Source: Blattamonas nauphoetae (Eukaryota; Preaxostyla; Oxymonadida). Taken from it: a DNA stretch of 34,553 nt. A model generated the notes under the pieces. It saw only the letters and a program-made list of their open reading frames with translations, did no database searches and had not been told where the DNA came from. The position numbers and the translations under genes are program-made. Within the stretch, counting starts at the first letter, position 1, and every line of letters begins with the position of its first letter. This document shows, piece by piece, positions 17,735 through 25,785 of the stretch. The stretch covers positions 1 through 34,553 of the forward strand of contig JARBJD010000551.1 in the NCBI GenBank assembly GCA_033064195.1. Direction: 5' to 3'.

Positions 17735-18085
17735 TTAATCAGAAGGGTCAGTTAAATCTTGGATGAGGTTCCCAATAGTCTCGTCAAGACTTCGAAGCCT
17801 CATGCTGAGAGTATCTGTCAACGTTCGTATTGATTCTTCAATGTCTGATAATCTCTGATCAATCGAGGATTCACCTATGCTTTCATTACTTGATTTCCTA
17901 AGTGCTATCTCACCTCTTATTTTTGTTATTCTGTATCCATCAATTTGAATCATCCGATTTAGTTTTTGAGTCGTCAATTCATTCAATTCCTTTCTGTTCT
18001 TTTCCAAATATCTCTGAAAGTCGTGAATGTTTGTGAACTCTTTCTGTTCAGGATCAAAAGGTTCTAATATTTTCAATGATGTCAT
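17735..18085 (-). CDS. Polinton small coiled-coil protein
   Basis: 116 residues from ATG 18085 (MTSLKILEPFDPEQKEF), chosen because a TTTTTATTTC box lies directly upstream. A central block, TQKLNRMIQIDGYRITKIRG, looks like the 'NK...I.GYR.TKI.G' motif I recall from small proteins of other protist Polintons. The C-terminal half is a heptad-rich coiled coil (IEESIRTLTDTLSMRLRSLDE). Function unknown; a structural or scaffolding role is a guess. Its last codons overlap the end of the convergent ATPase gene, and a double-hairpin repeat is embedded in the coiled coil. Confidence 0.6.
   Translation of the reverse strand: MTSLKILEPFDPEQKEFTNIHDFQRYLEKNRKELNELTTQKLNRMIQIDGYRITKIRGEIALRKSSNESIGESSIDQRLSDIEESIRTLTDTLSMRLRSLDETIGNLIQDLTDPSD
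17777..17806 (+). repeat. Double-hairpin repeat inside the coiled-coil gene
   Basis: GTCT-CGTCA-AGAC, then TTCGAA, then a CTCA-TGC-TGAG stem. It is read antisense within the coiled coil (MRLRSLDETI) and fits the heptad pattern. Confidence 0.65.
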
Positions 18086-18102
18086 TTCACTGAAATAAAA
18101 AC
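18086..18102 (-). promoter_or_regulatory. Start-proximal T-rich box, coiled-coil gene
   Basis: Coding strand AAGTTTTTATTTCAGTGAAATG, the last three bases being the start codon. It decides the ATG at 18085 over an upstream in-frame one that would read through the adjacent hairpin repeat. Confidence 0.45.
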
Positions 18103-18108
18103 TTCCGA

Positions 18109-18140
18109 CTCTCACCGAGAGTTCGAAGCCTTGCAAAGGC
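18109..18140 (+). repeat. Double-hairpin repeat between two genes
   Basis: CTCTC-ACC-GAGAG, then TTCGAA, then GCCTT-GCA-AAGGC: two perfect stems. It fills the space between the coiled-coil gene start and the end of the integrase gene. Confidence 0.75.
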
Positions 18141-18145
18141 CTGAA

Positions 18146-20140
18146 TTACACTAAATTAAATTCGTCAATGAACTCTGGTGACAAATCATCGACGGAAGCA
18201 GCGTGATATCTCGTGTGTTGAATAGGAACGTACACCACATTCGATAAACTAGTGAGACCATTCAGTAATGAAGCCACTACATTTCCGTGTTTGAATTCCA
18301 TGAATTGTCCCACGAATTGAAACTGTCTTCGCTTCTTCTGAAATTTGGCAGCAGTTTTGTTTAAATCAAGGTGAATCAACAGTATGTTTCCTGGTTTGTA
18401 TCGCCAAAGCATCTGTGTTGTCTGCTGTCGTTGAATGTTCTTCAATTGTTCTTCACAACTGGAGATATACAGTGCTTCAATCTCTCGATTGTTTTGTGCT
18501 TGCTGTGGAGTGAACTTGTTCCAGTACGCTCGATGAGGAGTCATGCTGTAGTATTCCACCATCTGATTCATCAGTGAATGATTGGCCATTTGTGTCGCAT
18601 TGTCTTGGAATCCATCTCTGATTGTTCTGATCACTCGATCGACAATTCTGTTGTGATTTGTGAATGGTGAGCTTGTGAAATATGTGCTGACTTTCTGTTG
18701 CTTGAAAAACACTGATGCTTCAATACTTGTCCAAGCAGATTCTCCATCACCTCGAATGTTGTTAACATGAACGCCACGATGATGAATGAGATCGTTGATT
18801 GCCGTCTTGACTTTGCTCCATGATTTATCCAGTACTGGAATCACAATTAAGTATTTCGTGTTTATGTTAATGGCAAAGAGGTAAATCTGCAGTACTGTTT
18901 TCGACGTTGGTGATTGAATGAAAACAAGATCAATTTCCCATGATCCTGACTTCGGTGAGAAATAGGGTCGATCACACTTCTGAGGAACCTTTCTGTCTGA
19001 TGTCTGGTGCGGATCACCTGTGATTGACTTCGACATGAACTGCATCTTTGATCGAAAAGGATATGATATTTTTTCAACCGGTCTTGTCTCGCCAGAGGCT
19101 TCGAACCCGCCCAGGGGGCGAGTTGCCATTGGTAATCCATTGGCGATATTTGCTCGTTGTTTTTCCCGTAAGTTCATTGTTTGTTTTGGATTTGCTAGAG
19201 TCCATCGGTGAACATATTCATCGTACCAATCTTGAAATGATCGTCCACCATACGGGATTTGTTTAGGATGAGCAATAATGAAATCAGTATCATCACTATC
19301 AACAGCTCTGGGTATGTGTGATAAAATAAACAAGTCACGATTCATCTTCTTCGAATCGACAATCTGTTTTGTGATGAATTGTTCCATTCGCTGTTGATTG
19401 TCCATGATTGAGTTCTCAGCTTTGGTTTGTTCATCTTCTGAATTGTCTTTTTGTTGATGATCAAACATTCCTTTCAGCACTTCCAATTTATCGAGGACTT
19501 GGCGAGTGGTTAATTCCGATCGTGTCACCTCTGATGGATTCATTGACACAATGTCAGGCACCTGTGAAATCGTCAGAAATATCTCTTCATTGAACCTTCT
19601 CTCCCTTGCTGGAAAATCATGATGTGATTGTCTCGCCTCTGCGAGGCTTCGACCCCGACTGGTGTCGAGTTTCAAACGTCTCTTCTTCCCAGGTCTGATT
19701 GATGATGAAAGTGTGGAATCGAGACTTGCCTCTGCGAGGCGTCGATCCAGACTGGGGTCGACTGATATTTGTTTAGGAATCGTTGATGGTGCAACCGGCT
19801 GCCCAAAATGTATTTGATTGACTACATAGTAAAATTGTTGATAAGCTTGATATGCTCGTTCAGCGGTGATATCGTCTATCTGTTTTCCTGTGAATCCGTT
19901 CACAAACAATTGGACAACTCTCCTTCCATCAGCAAGTGACAAATTTGGAGATAGATCTCCCGTCAACCAATCATTAAAATATGTGTCATCATCTGCATCA
20001 TACTCTCCCCATCCGTCTTTGGTATGATAGACGGGTAAAATTTGAGTTGGATCATTTCTGACATGACTTATTGAACTTCGACGGTGTCGTGTGTGGGTAG
20101 CAAGGTTTTTGACAATTGCAATGATTTTGGAATCATCCAT
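18146..20140 (-). CDS. Polinton retroviral-type integrase
   Basis: 664 residues from ATG 20140, preceded by a T-rich box. The C-terminal half holds the RNase H-like integrase core: SGSWEIDLVFIQSPTSKTV, then VHVNNIRGDGESAW, then NRIVDRVIRTIRDGF, and an SH3-like tail (PGNILLIHLDLNKTAAKFQ; FKHGNVVAS). It inserts the element and generates the 6-bp duplication. The product is longer than most retroviral integrases because of an N-terminal extension of about 350 residues that I cannot assign and that hosts three double-hairpin repeats. Confidence 0.85.
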   Translation of the reverse strand: MDDSKIIAIVKNLATHTRHRRSSISHVRNDPTQILPVYHTKDGWGEYDADDDTYFNDWLTGDLSPNLSLADGRRVVQLFVNGFTGKQIDDITAERAYQAYQQFYYVVNQIHFGQPVAPSTIPKQISVDPSLDRRLAEASLDSTLSSSIRPGKKRRLKLDTSRGRSLAEARQSHHDFPARERRFNEEIFLTISQVPDIVSMNPSEVTRSELTTRQVLDKLEVLKGMFDHQQKDNSEDEQTKAENSIMDNQQRMEQFITKQIVDSKKMNRDLFILSHIPRAVDSDDTDFIIAHPKQIPYGGRSFQDWYDEYVHRWTLANPKQTMNLREKQRANIANGLPMATRPLGGFEASGETRPVEKISYPFRSKMQFMSKSITGDPHQTSDRKVPQKCDRPYFSPKSGSWEIDLVFIQSPTSKTVLQIYLFAININTKYLIVIPVLDKSWSKVKTAINDLIHHRGVHVNNIRGDGESAWTSIEASVFFKQQKVSTYFTSSPFTNHNRIVDRVIRTIRDGFQDNATQMANHSLMNQMVEYYSMTPHRAYWNKFTPQQAQNNREIEALYISSCEEQLKNIQRQQTTQMLWRYKPGNILLIHLDLNKTAAKFQKKRRQFQFVGQFMEFKHGNVVASLLNGLTSLSNVVYVPIQHTRYHAASVDDLSPEFIDEFNLV
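19087..19122 (+). repeat. Double-hairpin repeat in integrase gene, copy 1
   Basis: CTC-GCCA-GAG, then GCTTCGAAC, then the perfect stem CGCCC-AGG-GGGCG. Read antisense as ATRPLGGFEASGETR. Confidence 0.75.
19631..19670 (+). repeat. Double-hairpin repeat in integrase gene, copy 2
   Basis: GCCTC-TGC-GAGGC, then TTCGA, then ACCCC-GACT-GGTGT and TCGAG. Read antisense as LDTSRGRSLAEARQ, nearly the peptide made by the copy in MAPG gene B. Confidence 0.75.
19721..19762 (+). repeat. Double-hairpin repeat in integrase gene, copy 3
   Basis: GCCTC-TGC-GAGGC, then GTCGA, then CCAGACTGGGG and TCGAC. Read antisense as DPSLDRRLAEAS. It lies only about 55 bp from copy 2. Confidence 0.7.
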
Positions 20141-20158
20141 TTATTCAAAAATAAAGTT
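20141..20158 (-). promoter_or_regulatory. Start-proximal T-rich box, integrase gene
   Basis: Coding strand AACTTTATTTTTGAATAAATG, with the start codon as the last three bases. Confidence 0.5.
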
Positions 20159-20172
20159 TGTGTTTATTTGAA

Positions 20173-20211
20173 ACAAAGAACGCTGTTCTTTGTCTGAGCC
20201 CCTTAGGGGCT
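20173..20211. terminator. Two adjacent hairpins between polymerase and integrase genes
   Basis: ACAAAGAAC-GCT-GTTCTTTGT (9-bp perfect stem) is followed after three bases by AGCCCC-TTA-GGGGCT (6-bp stem). It sits where transcription of the polymerase gene ends and the integrase promoter begins. It could be a 3'-end processing signal or a relative of the double-hairpin repeats without the TTCGA linker. The terminator call is inference. Confidence 0.4.
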
Positions 20212-23200
20212 TATTTTGTAATCCACTGCTTTCAGTCCATGAATGAATGGAGGACAGGATTCATTTTCAAGTACAATTGCCTTCAGATGAATTCCACTGA
20301 GACTGAGTTTCTGCTGTTGTATTTTCGCAATCTCAAATCCATTGGTGTCATCATCAGAATGAACTCTTCTCGTCTGAAAGTTCAATGTTGTTGTCACTGT
20401 TTTCTCTCCATTAAGACACTTCACATAGTCGTCACTCGTGATGCTTGTTTTCTTCAATGACACACCTTTGATTTTGCATTTCTCATCGAGAGAGTAGCAC
20501 TTGGGTGCGAGACAGATCATCTGTTCGCCTTCCTTTTCAATTGCTAGTCCTAACAGTTTCTTCTCATCATCAACTCCCTTTTCAGGATTGGGAAACCATT
20601 CATATTTGTGAGCATCATAGAATTCCTTGTCAGCAATCACATGTTCAAATTGTTGATGAATTCCAGCACTTGGATCTCCACTAATTGCCCAGTATGCAGA
20701 GTCAGTATCTCCTTCACAGAAATGGATCTTGTTCATGTCTAGGCATTTGTACATGAAGTTGTAGATGAAATTCAGATACCAGAACTTGGCATTGTCGAGT
20801 GTGAACACTGCTTCTTGCAGACATGTTTTGCATGATGCTTTCTCTCTGTCTTCAATCACGATGTAGTTGTCCTCATTGATCTCTCGAGTCGCCACAAATC
20901 CTTTCATCATTTGTTTCAAGTATGTTCTCTTCTCATTGCAGATTGTGATTGAGTTGTATTTCTCAGTGTTCATTCCATCGTATCCGTAGCTACCATTCAA
21001 GTTCGTCTTACAGAACTGTTCTTTTCCTTTGTTTCCAACCTTCATTGCTTCTATTCTGTCATTCATGAATGATGTCACAAATGGTTCAAATCCAGCATGT
21101 CTCGAGAACACCATCACACTCCGGACTTCGTCCACAATGAAGTGACAGTAGTCGATGAGGAACCACAGATAGTATGTCGAAAAGAACATTTACTGATCGT
21201 GTGTGCTCAAAAGTTGGGTCAGCTTCCGTTGTTTGTCATCAGTCTTCAATCCATGTTTCTTCATCAAAGCATAAGTCTTCTCTCCAATGTTTTCTTCTGT
21301 TGTATTGACCACAATGTTTCTGAAGATCGGTGGGAAGTTAATGAAATCATTGATGTACTTCTCATCGATGTGTCCTTTCAACTCTGCAACGAATAGTGTC
21401 TTCTGATTCTTGTCTTCAATGATCTTGCGACATTCCTTATCTCCTGTTGCGGTGAATAAACATCTTCCTGGCATGTACATTCTGTGATTAGTATAAGGAT
21501 TGTTCTTGTTCTTGATTGATGAGAAAGCACTTGGATAAAGTGAATTGAAATCAACACCACAAACGTGAGTCATGATGTGTTCAGTATCGGTTGATTTGAC
21601 AACACCATCTTCAAATGAGAAGTGATTGATTGGTGTCACGTCCTTGATGTTCTGTCTGTGCTGAACATTCGAAATTCCACCAGTAACTGCTGCTCTCAGT
21701 TTGTGATATGTTTGCTCATGTGTCAGAGTCATTGGTAATGATTTCCAGATGCAGTACTTCTTGAGTTGAATTCTCAATCGTGTGAGATGCTCATCCTTGT
21801 CTGACTTGTAGGTGTTGCAATAATCACAGCAGATCTTCACGTTCTCTTTTGAATGACCTTTTGCATTGTCGATTCTGTCCAACGTTGGTCGCACTGCTTG
21901 TGAGAAACTGCTTTTGCAAATGTAACAACATTTTTGACATTCATTTACGAACCATTCGTAGTCAGATTCAATGACATTGTTGTCAGTACTGCGATGAGCT
22001 TTCATGTCTTGATACCTGTATCCTTCAACTTTGTATTTCCAGTATTGTTTTGTGATTTTGATTGGACCAGATTCGTCACATTCATTATAGTCAGCATCTA
22101 TGTCAAAGTCTTTGTACGCACATGCATATTTGATTGCAGAAGCATTCGCTGACAGTGAGAGATTGTGCAACATGTCCACTTTGTATTGGAAGTTCAGATC
22201 GATCAGATTGTCCAGTGGTGCAATCATGCATTCGACGTCTCTGATGTTGTAGAATTTCAGATATTCCCATCTGTTCTTAAATCCTTGTTTGTTCCAATCA
22301 TCAAGGTACAATTGATAATCAGTCTCTGACATTTCACTATTGTTCAGACTGGAGTAGAATTCATATTTAGAGAATGGTTCAGGTTTGCTCAGCACTGTAT
22401 CGTAGTCTGATGAATCAAATGATTCGTAAGCGAAGAATGATTTCTGCAGAGTGGTGTTTCCTCCAAAGGCTTTAACTGCAATATCCAAAGTCATTGGTCC
22501 TGTATACGACATCATATCTATGAATCGAAGAACTTGCTGCGTCTTCTCGTGTCTGATCAATACTTGTTTGTACTTTGTTGTTGATCCAAGAAAGCTCACC
22601 ACTTTCCAATCCTTGTCAACCAGATCTCGAAAGATGAGATTGATGTCGAATCTTGAACTATTGAATCCAATCACACTGACTTCATTCTGTGATGGAATTT
22701 CAGGATCATCATATAAGTTGTCATCTCGTACTGTCTCAGCATATTTGAAGAGTTCTCTGATCCATTGCTTCACAAAGTCTTTTCCATCTCGAAGATCAAA
22801 GTAGATTGACTTCACTCCTGATTTTGTCTTAATTGCTGATGCGACGGAGAGAGGCTTCAAATATGAGATCAACTGAGTATTCTCATCAGAGAATAGATTG
22901 TCAAGAATGAGATCTTCCATAGTTTCGAAATCGTAAGTGATGTAGTACTGTGTTGGTTTGAATTCGTCTTGTCTTTTGTGTGCCATCAGAAATTCATGGG
23001 TCTTATTGTTGAGAATATGTGGAACATACGGTCTTGGTGTACGATCGAGGGAGATCTTCTTCACATGTTTTCCATCAAGTTCTTTGCATTCTGCTAAATG
23101 CTTCTCATAGTATCTCTTGAAGTTTGTATCTTTCACTTGAAATCCTCTTGATTGACAATAAGGACACAGTTTATATCCAGTGATTTTCTCAGGATCAACA

Positions 23201-24549
23201 ATGTACATCAAATGAACAAGCGTTGCAGTGAGTGGAATCATCAGAACATTTAGAACTTTTGAATCATCATTCTCGTTGATGTACGATTGACTGAGGAAGT
23301 AACGTTTCTTATCTTCATCGTATTCATAGATGTGAACTGTGATGTTGACTTCTGTCATTGCTTTCTCCATATCACAAGCAATATCAAAGCCAGGATAATT
23401 GCGTAAATACTCCGTTAATTGATGTGATCGAAGGTGTGTAAGATTCTCACATTCTGCAAACAGTTTGTACGCTTCTGTGTTTCTCATATTGATTGAGATT
23501 TTCTTACCAGGAATTTCAGGAAGTGTGAGGAACGATAATGATTGAAAGAAGCAAATGTTGAACTCAGAATCAATGTACCGAATGTTTCTCGTTTTGATGT
23601 GTTCACAAAGGATGGCATTCGCTTTCCCTGCCACTGGAAATCGATACACAGCAACAAGAATGGAATGGAAAGCAATGAACATTGTTTTCGTATCCATGAG
23701 TGTTCTCTCTTGTGATTCCTTGATGAGATTGATTGCATATTTGGAATACTCATTGATATCCGGCTCGTTTCTGATCACCGTCGGAAAACTCTTCGATGAA
23801 TTCTCCAGTTCTGGTCTGAAATCGTTGTTCAGCGTCTCATCACCATCTTTTCTTTCAACAATCTTTCCAAAATCGATGCTGATCTTGAATGGATGATCCT
23901 TCTCTTTGTCGTACACAGATTTGATGAAGGTGGTGATTTCCTCAACAGTTTTCAAATGATTGTAGAAGTACAACTGATAAGGTTTTCCATTAGCATTAAC
24001 CTTATCAACCTCGTTCTTTTTGAACTTCTTTCGTGCCTTCAATAAACAGGAATCAAATGCAGTTTTGTTTCGTGGTTCCGCAAGTAAAATACATTCATTG
24101 AATCCATCAAAGTGCTTCACTTCTCTGTTTTCCATTTGTTCATTTTTCTTTTGAATGATCAGTAGATTCTTCATCCAATGATCCACCAATTTCTCCTCAA
24201 TCGACTTCAGTTTCCGTGTGATTTTGAACACTTCCCTTTTCAATTCAGTTTCGTTAATTCTCGGATGTGCTTTCATGTCCATGATTATGACATTGTGATC
24301 CTCAGTCGACATCTCTCGTCTGTTTTTCACTTCTTTCAGAAACAAACGAAGATTGGAGAAGGTGAGATTTGTTGTTGGATATGGAAACTCAACATCTCGG
24401 TGTCGTAGCATTGAAAGGAGAAATGAATAATGATGTTGATAGTATGTACTATTTGGATTGTATGTTCGACCATCATCAAATCTGAAAACTGTATTTGGAA
24501 ATAGTTCTTGAATTTGTCGAATATCATTTTTACGTGAGACTGTTGTCAT
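20203..24549 (-). pseudogene. Polinton family B DNA polymerase region (broken)
   Basis: Coding sequence begins at ATG 24549 behind a long T-rich box and ends near 20203. It holds, in order: an N-terminal region with a Cys-containing block (FNICFFQSLSFL) like the OTU-like front part of some Polinton polymerases; a C2HC-type finger (CPYCQSRGF ... HLAEC); exonuclease motifs YDFETM, GFNSSRFDIN and YNIRDVE; an HNH/treble-clef-like finger (about residues 870-915); palm motif A (VDFNSLYPSAF); motif B (NLNGSYGYDG); and motif C (EGDTDSAYW). Such enzymes copy Polinton-type genomes, probably from a terminal protein. The region is not in one frame; about one break. Confidence 0.88.
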
Positions 24550-24584
24550 TTACTACAAATTAAAAAATAAAAAAATAAAAAAAA
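24550..24584 (-). promoter_or_regulatory. Start-proximal T-rich box, polymerase gene
   Basis: Two successive TTTTTTATTTTT words on the coding strand, then TAGTAAATG ending in the start codon. It is the longest of the boxes and fills the gap to the gene at 24594. Confidence 0.5.
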
Positions 24585-24593
24585 GATTCGTCA

Positions 24594-25070
24594 TTATTTT
24601 TGATTTCTCAAAGGTGGTTTATTCTTCGCTTTCAACCATGAATCGAGTCGAATTCGGTAAGCTTTATCATCTCCAATCACCCGATACGTGAACGGTGTGA
24701 GCACTTGCTTGTACTCACCAACGAGCTCACAGTTGTATTTCCTCAGTTCGTTTTCAACAAATGATTGAGTGTAGTGTCGACGTTGTGACTTGTGAGGTCG
24801 ATTACCTTGATTCCACAACTTCGGTTTTATCCTCCATTCGACGTCTTCATGGACATACGTCACCGGTGTTGACCCGTGAATGTAATCAGAAACGAGCTCA
24901 CAATTCTCCTTTTTCATCGACTCGATCAACGCTTGCTTTGCATTCGTTCGACGTCTTTGGCTCCACTTGGAAGTGTTCGAAGTCTCTGACGAGACGTTAT
25001 AGATTTCTCGACCCCTGTCGGGTTCGAAGCCTCGGTGAGAGTCTTGCCTTGGCAAGACTGTTGCATTCAT
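24594..25070 (-). CDS. Two-repeat small protein starting inside the right TIR
   Basis: 158 residues. After a leader made largely of double-hairpin repeat sequence (about residues 5-38), two copies of a roughly 50-residue domain follow: KENCELVSDYIHGSTPVTYV with its sequel EWRIKPKLWNQGNRP, and KYNCELVGEYKQVLTPFTYR with YRIRLDSWLKAKNKP. The 'CEL...Y....TP.TY....' pattern recalls short repeat domains in giant-virus and phage proteins, often next to nucleases, but without their zinc-binding Cys. A nucleic-acid-binding role is a guess. The promoter box and 5' third lie in the TIR, so the left TIR holds a partial copy. Confidence 0.6.
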   Translation of the reverse strand: MNATVLPRQDSHRGFEPDRGREIYNVSSETSNTSKWSQRRRTNAKQALIESMKKENCELVSDYIHGSTPVTYVHEDVEWRIKPKLWNQGNRPHKSQRRHYTQSFVENELRKYNCELVGEYKQVLTPFTYRVIGDDKAYRIRLDSWLKAKNKPPLRNQK

Positions 25071-25695
25071 TTAGTACAAAATAAAAAATGAAAAAATAAA
25101 AAAAAATGCCCATAACTTTTTAACTACCGATCCGATTTCAATAAAACTTGCACCAATGAATTCGCCGTGTCGGATATGACCATGGATGAAAATATTTTCA
25201 AGATCTAAAAATATGTCCATATGTCTGTCTGTCCACGTTTTTGGTAAATGAATTTTTAGACCCCTATATCGGGGCCCACGGGGCCCACCTGGAATTTCGA
25301 GGAATTTGTGCGAATAATCCATGTCTAGTGACTTTTCTATATGCAAAATCGAGTCCTCGATCGATTGCGAGTGGTTTCGAGTCTGGATCTCCGTTGGTTG
25401 TCAAGATATGGCCGTTTTTCAAAATTATGATCCAATTTTCGATTTTTGACTACAGAACGGTACAGATCTCGACGAATACTTCACCGATTTTGATCCGGTT
25501 TCTATTGATCGATGACTCTCACCGTCATTCAAACATATATTTTTTCAACATTTTTGTCAAAATTTCATTCAAATTTTCACTCCATACACACGAAGAAAAA
25601 CACTGTTTTTGATGAAGTCACTGAGAAAAAATGACGAAAGATGGCGCTTTTCACCACTTTTTCAATGTGGTTCCCAATTCGTTCTATACACTACT
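24841..25695 (-). repeat. Polinton right terminal inverted repeat
   Basis: The inverted partner of 6054-6895. The outer end reads ...CTATACACTACT before the TAGCTG duplication at 25696-25701. The inner boundary falls within the coding sequence of the two-repeat gene. Confidence 0.93.
24970..25065 (-). repeat. Double-hairpin repeats in right TIR (two copies)
   Basis: Inverted counterparts of the two left-TIR copies, here within the leader of the two-repeat gene. They are read in frame as RQDSHRGFEPDRGRE and VSSETSNTSKWS. Confidence 0.75.
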
Positions 25696-25701
25696 TAGCT
25701 G

Positions 25702-25783
25702 CCCTATCTTCGTCGCGAGATCGGCTCGTTCGATTTTTCGGACACGACAATCGTCGTTCACGTCCATCTCGTTTCGATGCAGA
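25702..25783 (-). pseudogene. SCAI homologue, middle part of exon B
   Basis: Host sequence left between the Polinton and the pogo element. The minus strand encodes LHRNEMDVNDDCRVRKIERA and then DLATKIG, leading into the GQL residues at the Polinton target site. This corresponds to the SCAI stretch just before 'KIGQLYYHYYLRTS'. It is flanked by the TAGCTG duplication on one side and TA on the other. Confidence 0.7.
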
Positions 25784-25785
25784 TA

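Larger units (their letters stand above)
14320..17755 (+). pseudogene. Packaging ATPase gene split by a hAT transposon
   Basis: The 5' part (14320-14731) carries a P-loop, VLVGNRGSGKTFNALREV, of the FtsK/HerA-type genome-packaging ATPases of Polintons and related viruses. The 3' part (17239-17755) has a hydrophobic strand ending in Asp (TIILLDDC) fitting Walker B, and a helical C-terminus. In relatives this enzyme pumps DNA into the capsid. The gene is interrupted by the hAT element at 14732-17238, so it is a fossil here. A double-hairpin repeat lies in the 5' part. Its end overlaps the end of the convergent coiled-coil gene. It is the only core gene on the plus strand. Confidence 0.82.
6054..25695. 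mobile_element. Polinton/Maverick element (fossil)
   Basis: An element of 19.6 kb with long inverted ends that start AGTAGTGTATAGAAC, the AG start usual for Polintons, and an exact 6-bp duplication TAGCTG at 6048-6053 and 25696-25701. It carries the family's defining set: family B DNA polymerase with protein-primed-type layout, retroviral-type integrase, FtsK/HerA-type packaging ATPase and capsid-type genes, plus an S74 fibre-like gene and small accessory genes. It lies inside an exon of the host SCAI homologue. It is broken: a hAT transposon interrupts the ATPase, and I see about two smaller breaks. The nearly identical TIRs point to a young insertion. I did not recognise an adenovirus-type protease. 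Confidence 0.93.

Noticed and set aside
12336-19762. TTCGAACCC in the double-hairpin repeats as a tRNA T-arm / pol III B box, implying tRNA genes or SINEs.
   Set aside because: There is no cloverleaf, no A box at the right distance and no poly-A or T-run tail. The conserved feature is two flanking stems, not tRNA structure.
6054-25695. Long terminal repeats of a retroelement.
   Set aside because: The end repeats are inverted, not direct, and there is no reverse transcriptase. Polymerase B, packaging ATPase and a 6-bp duplication identify a Polinton.
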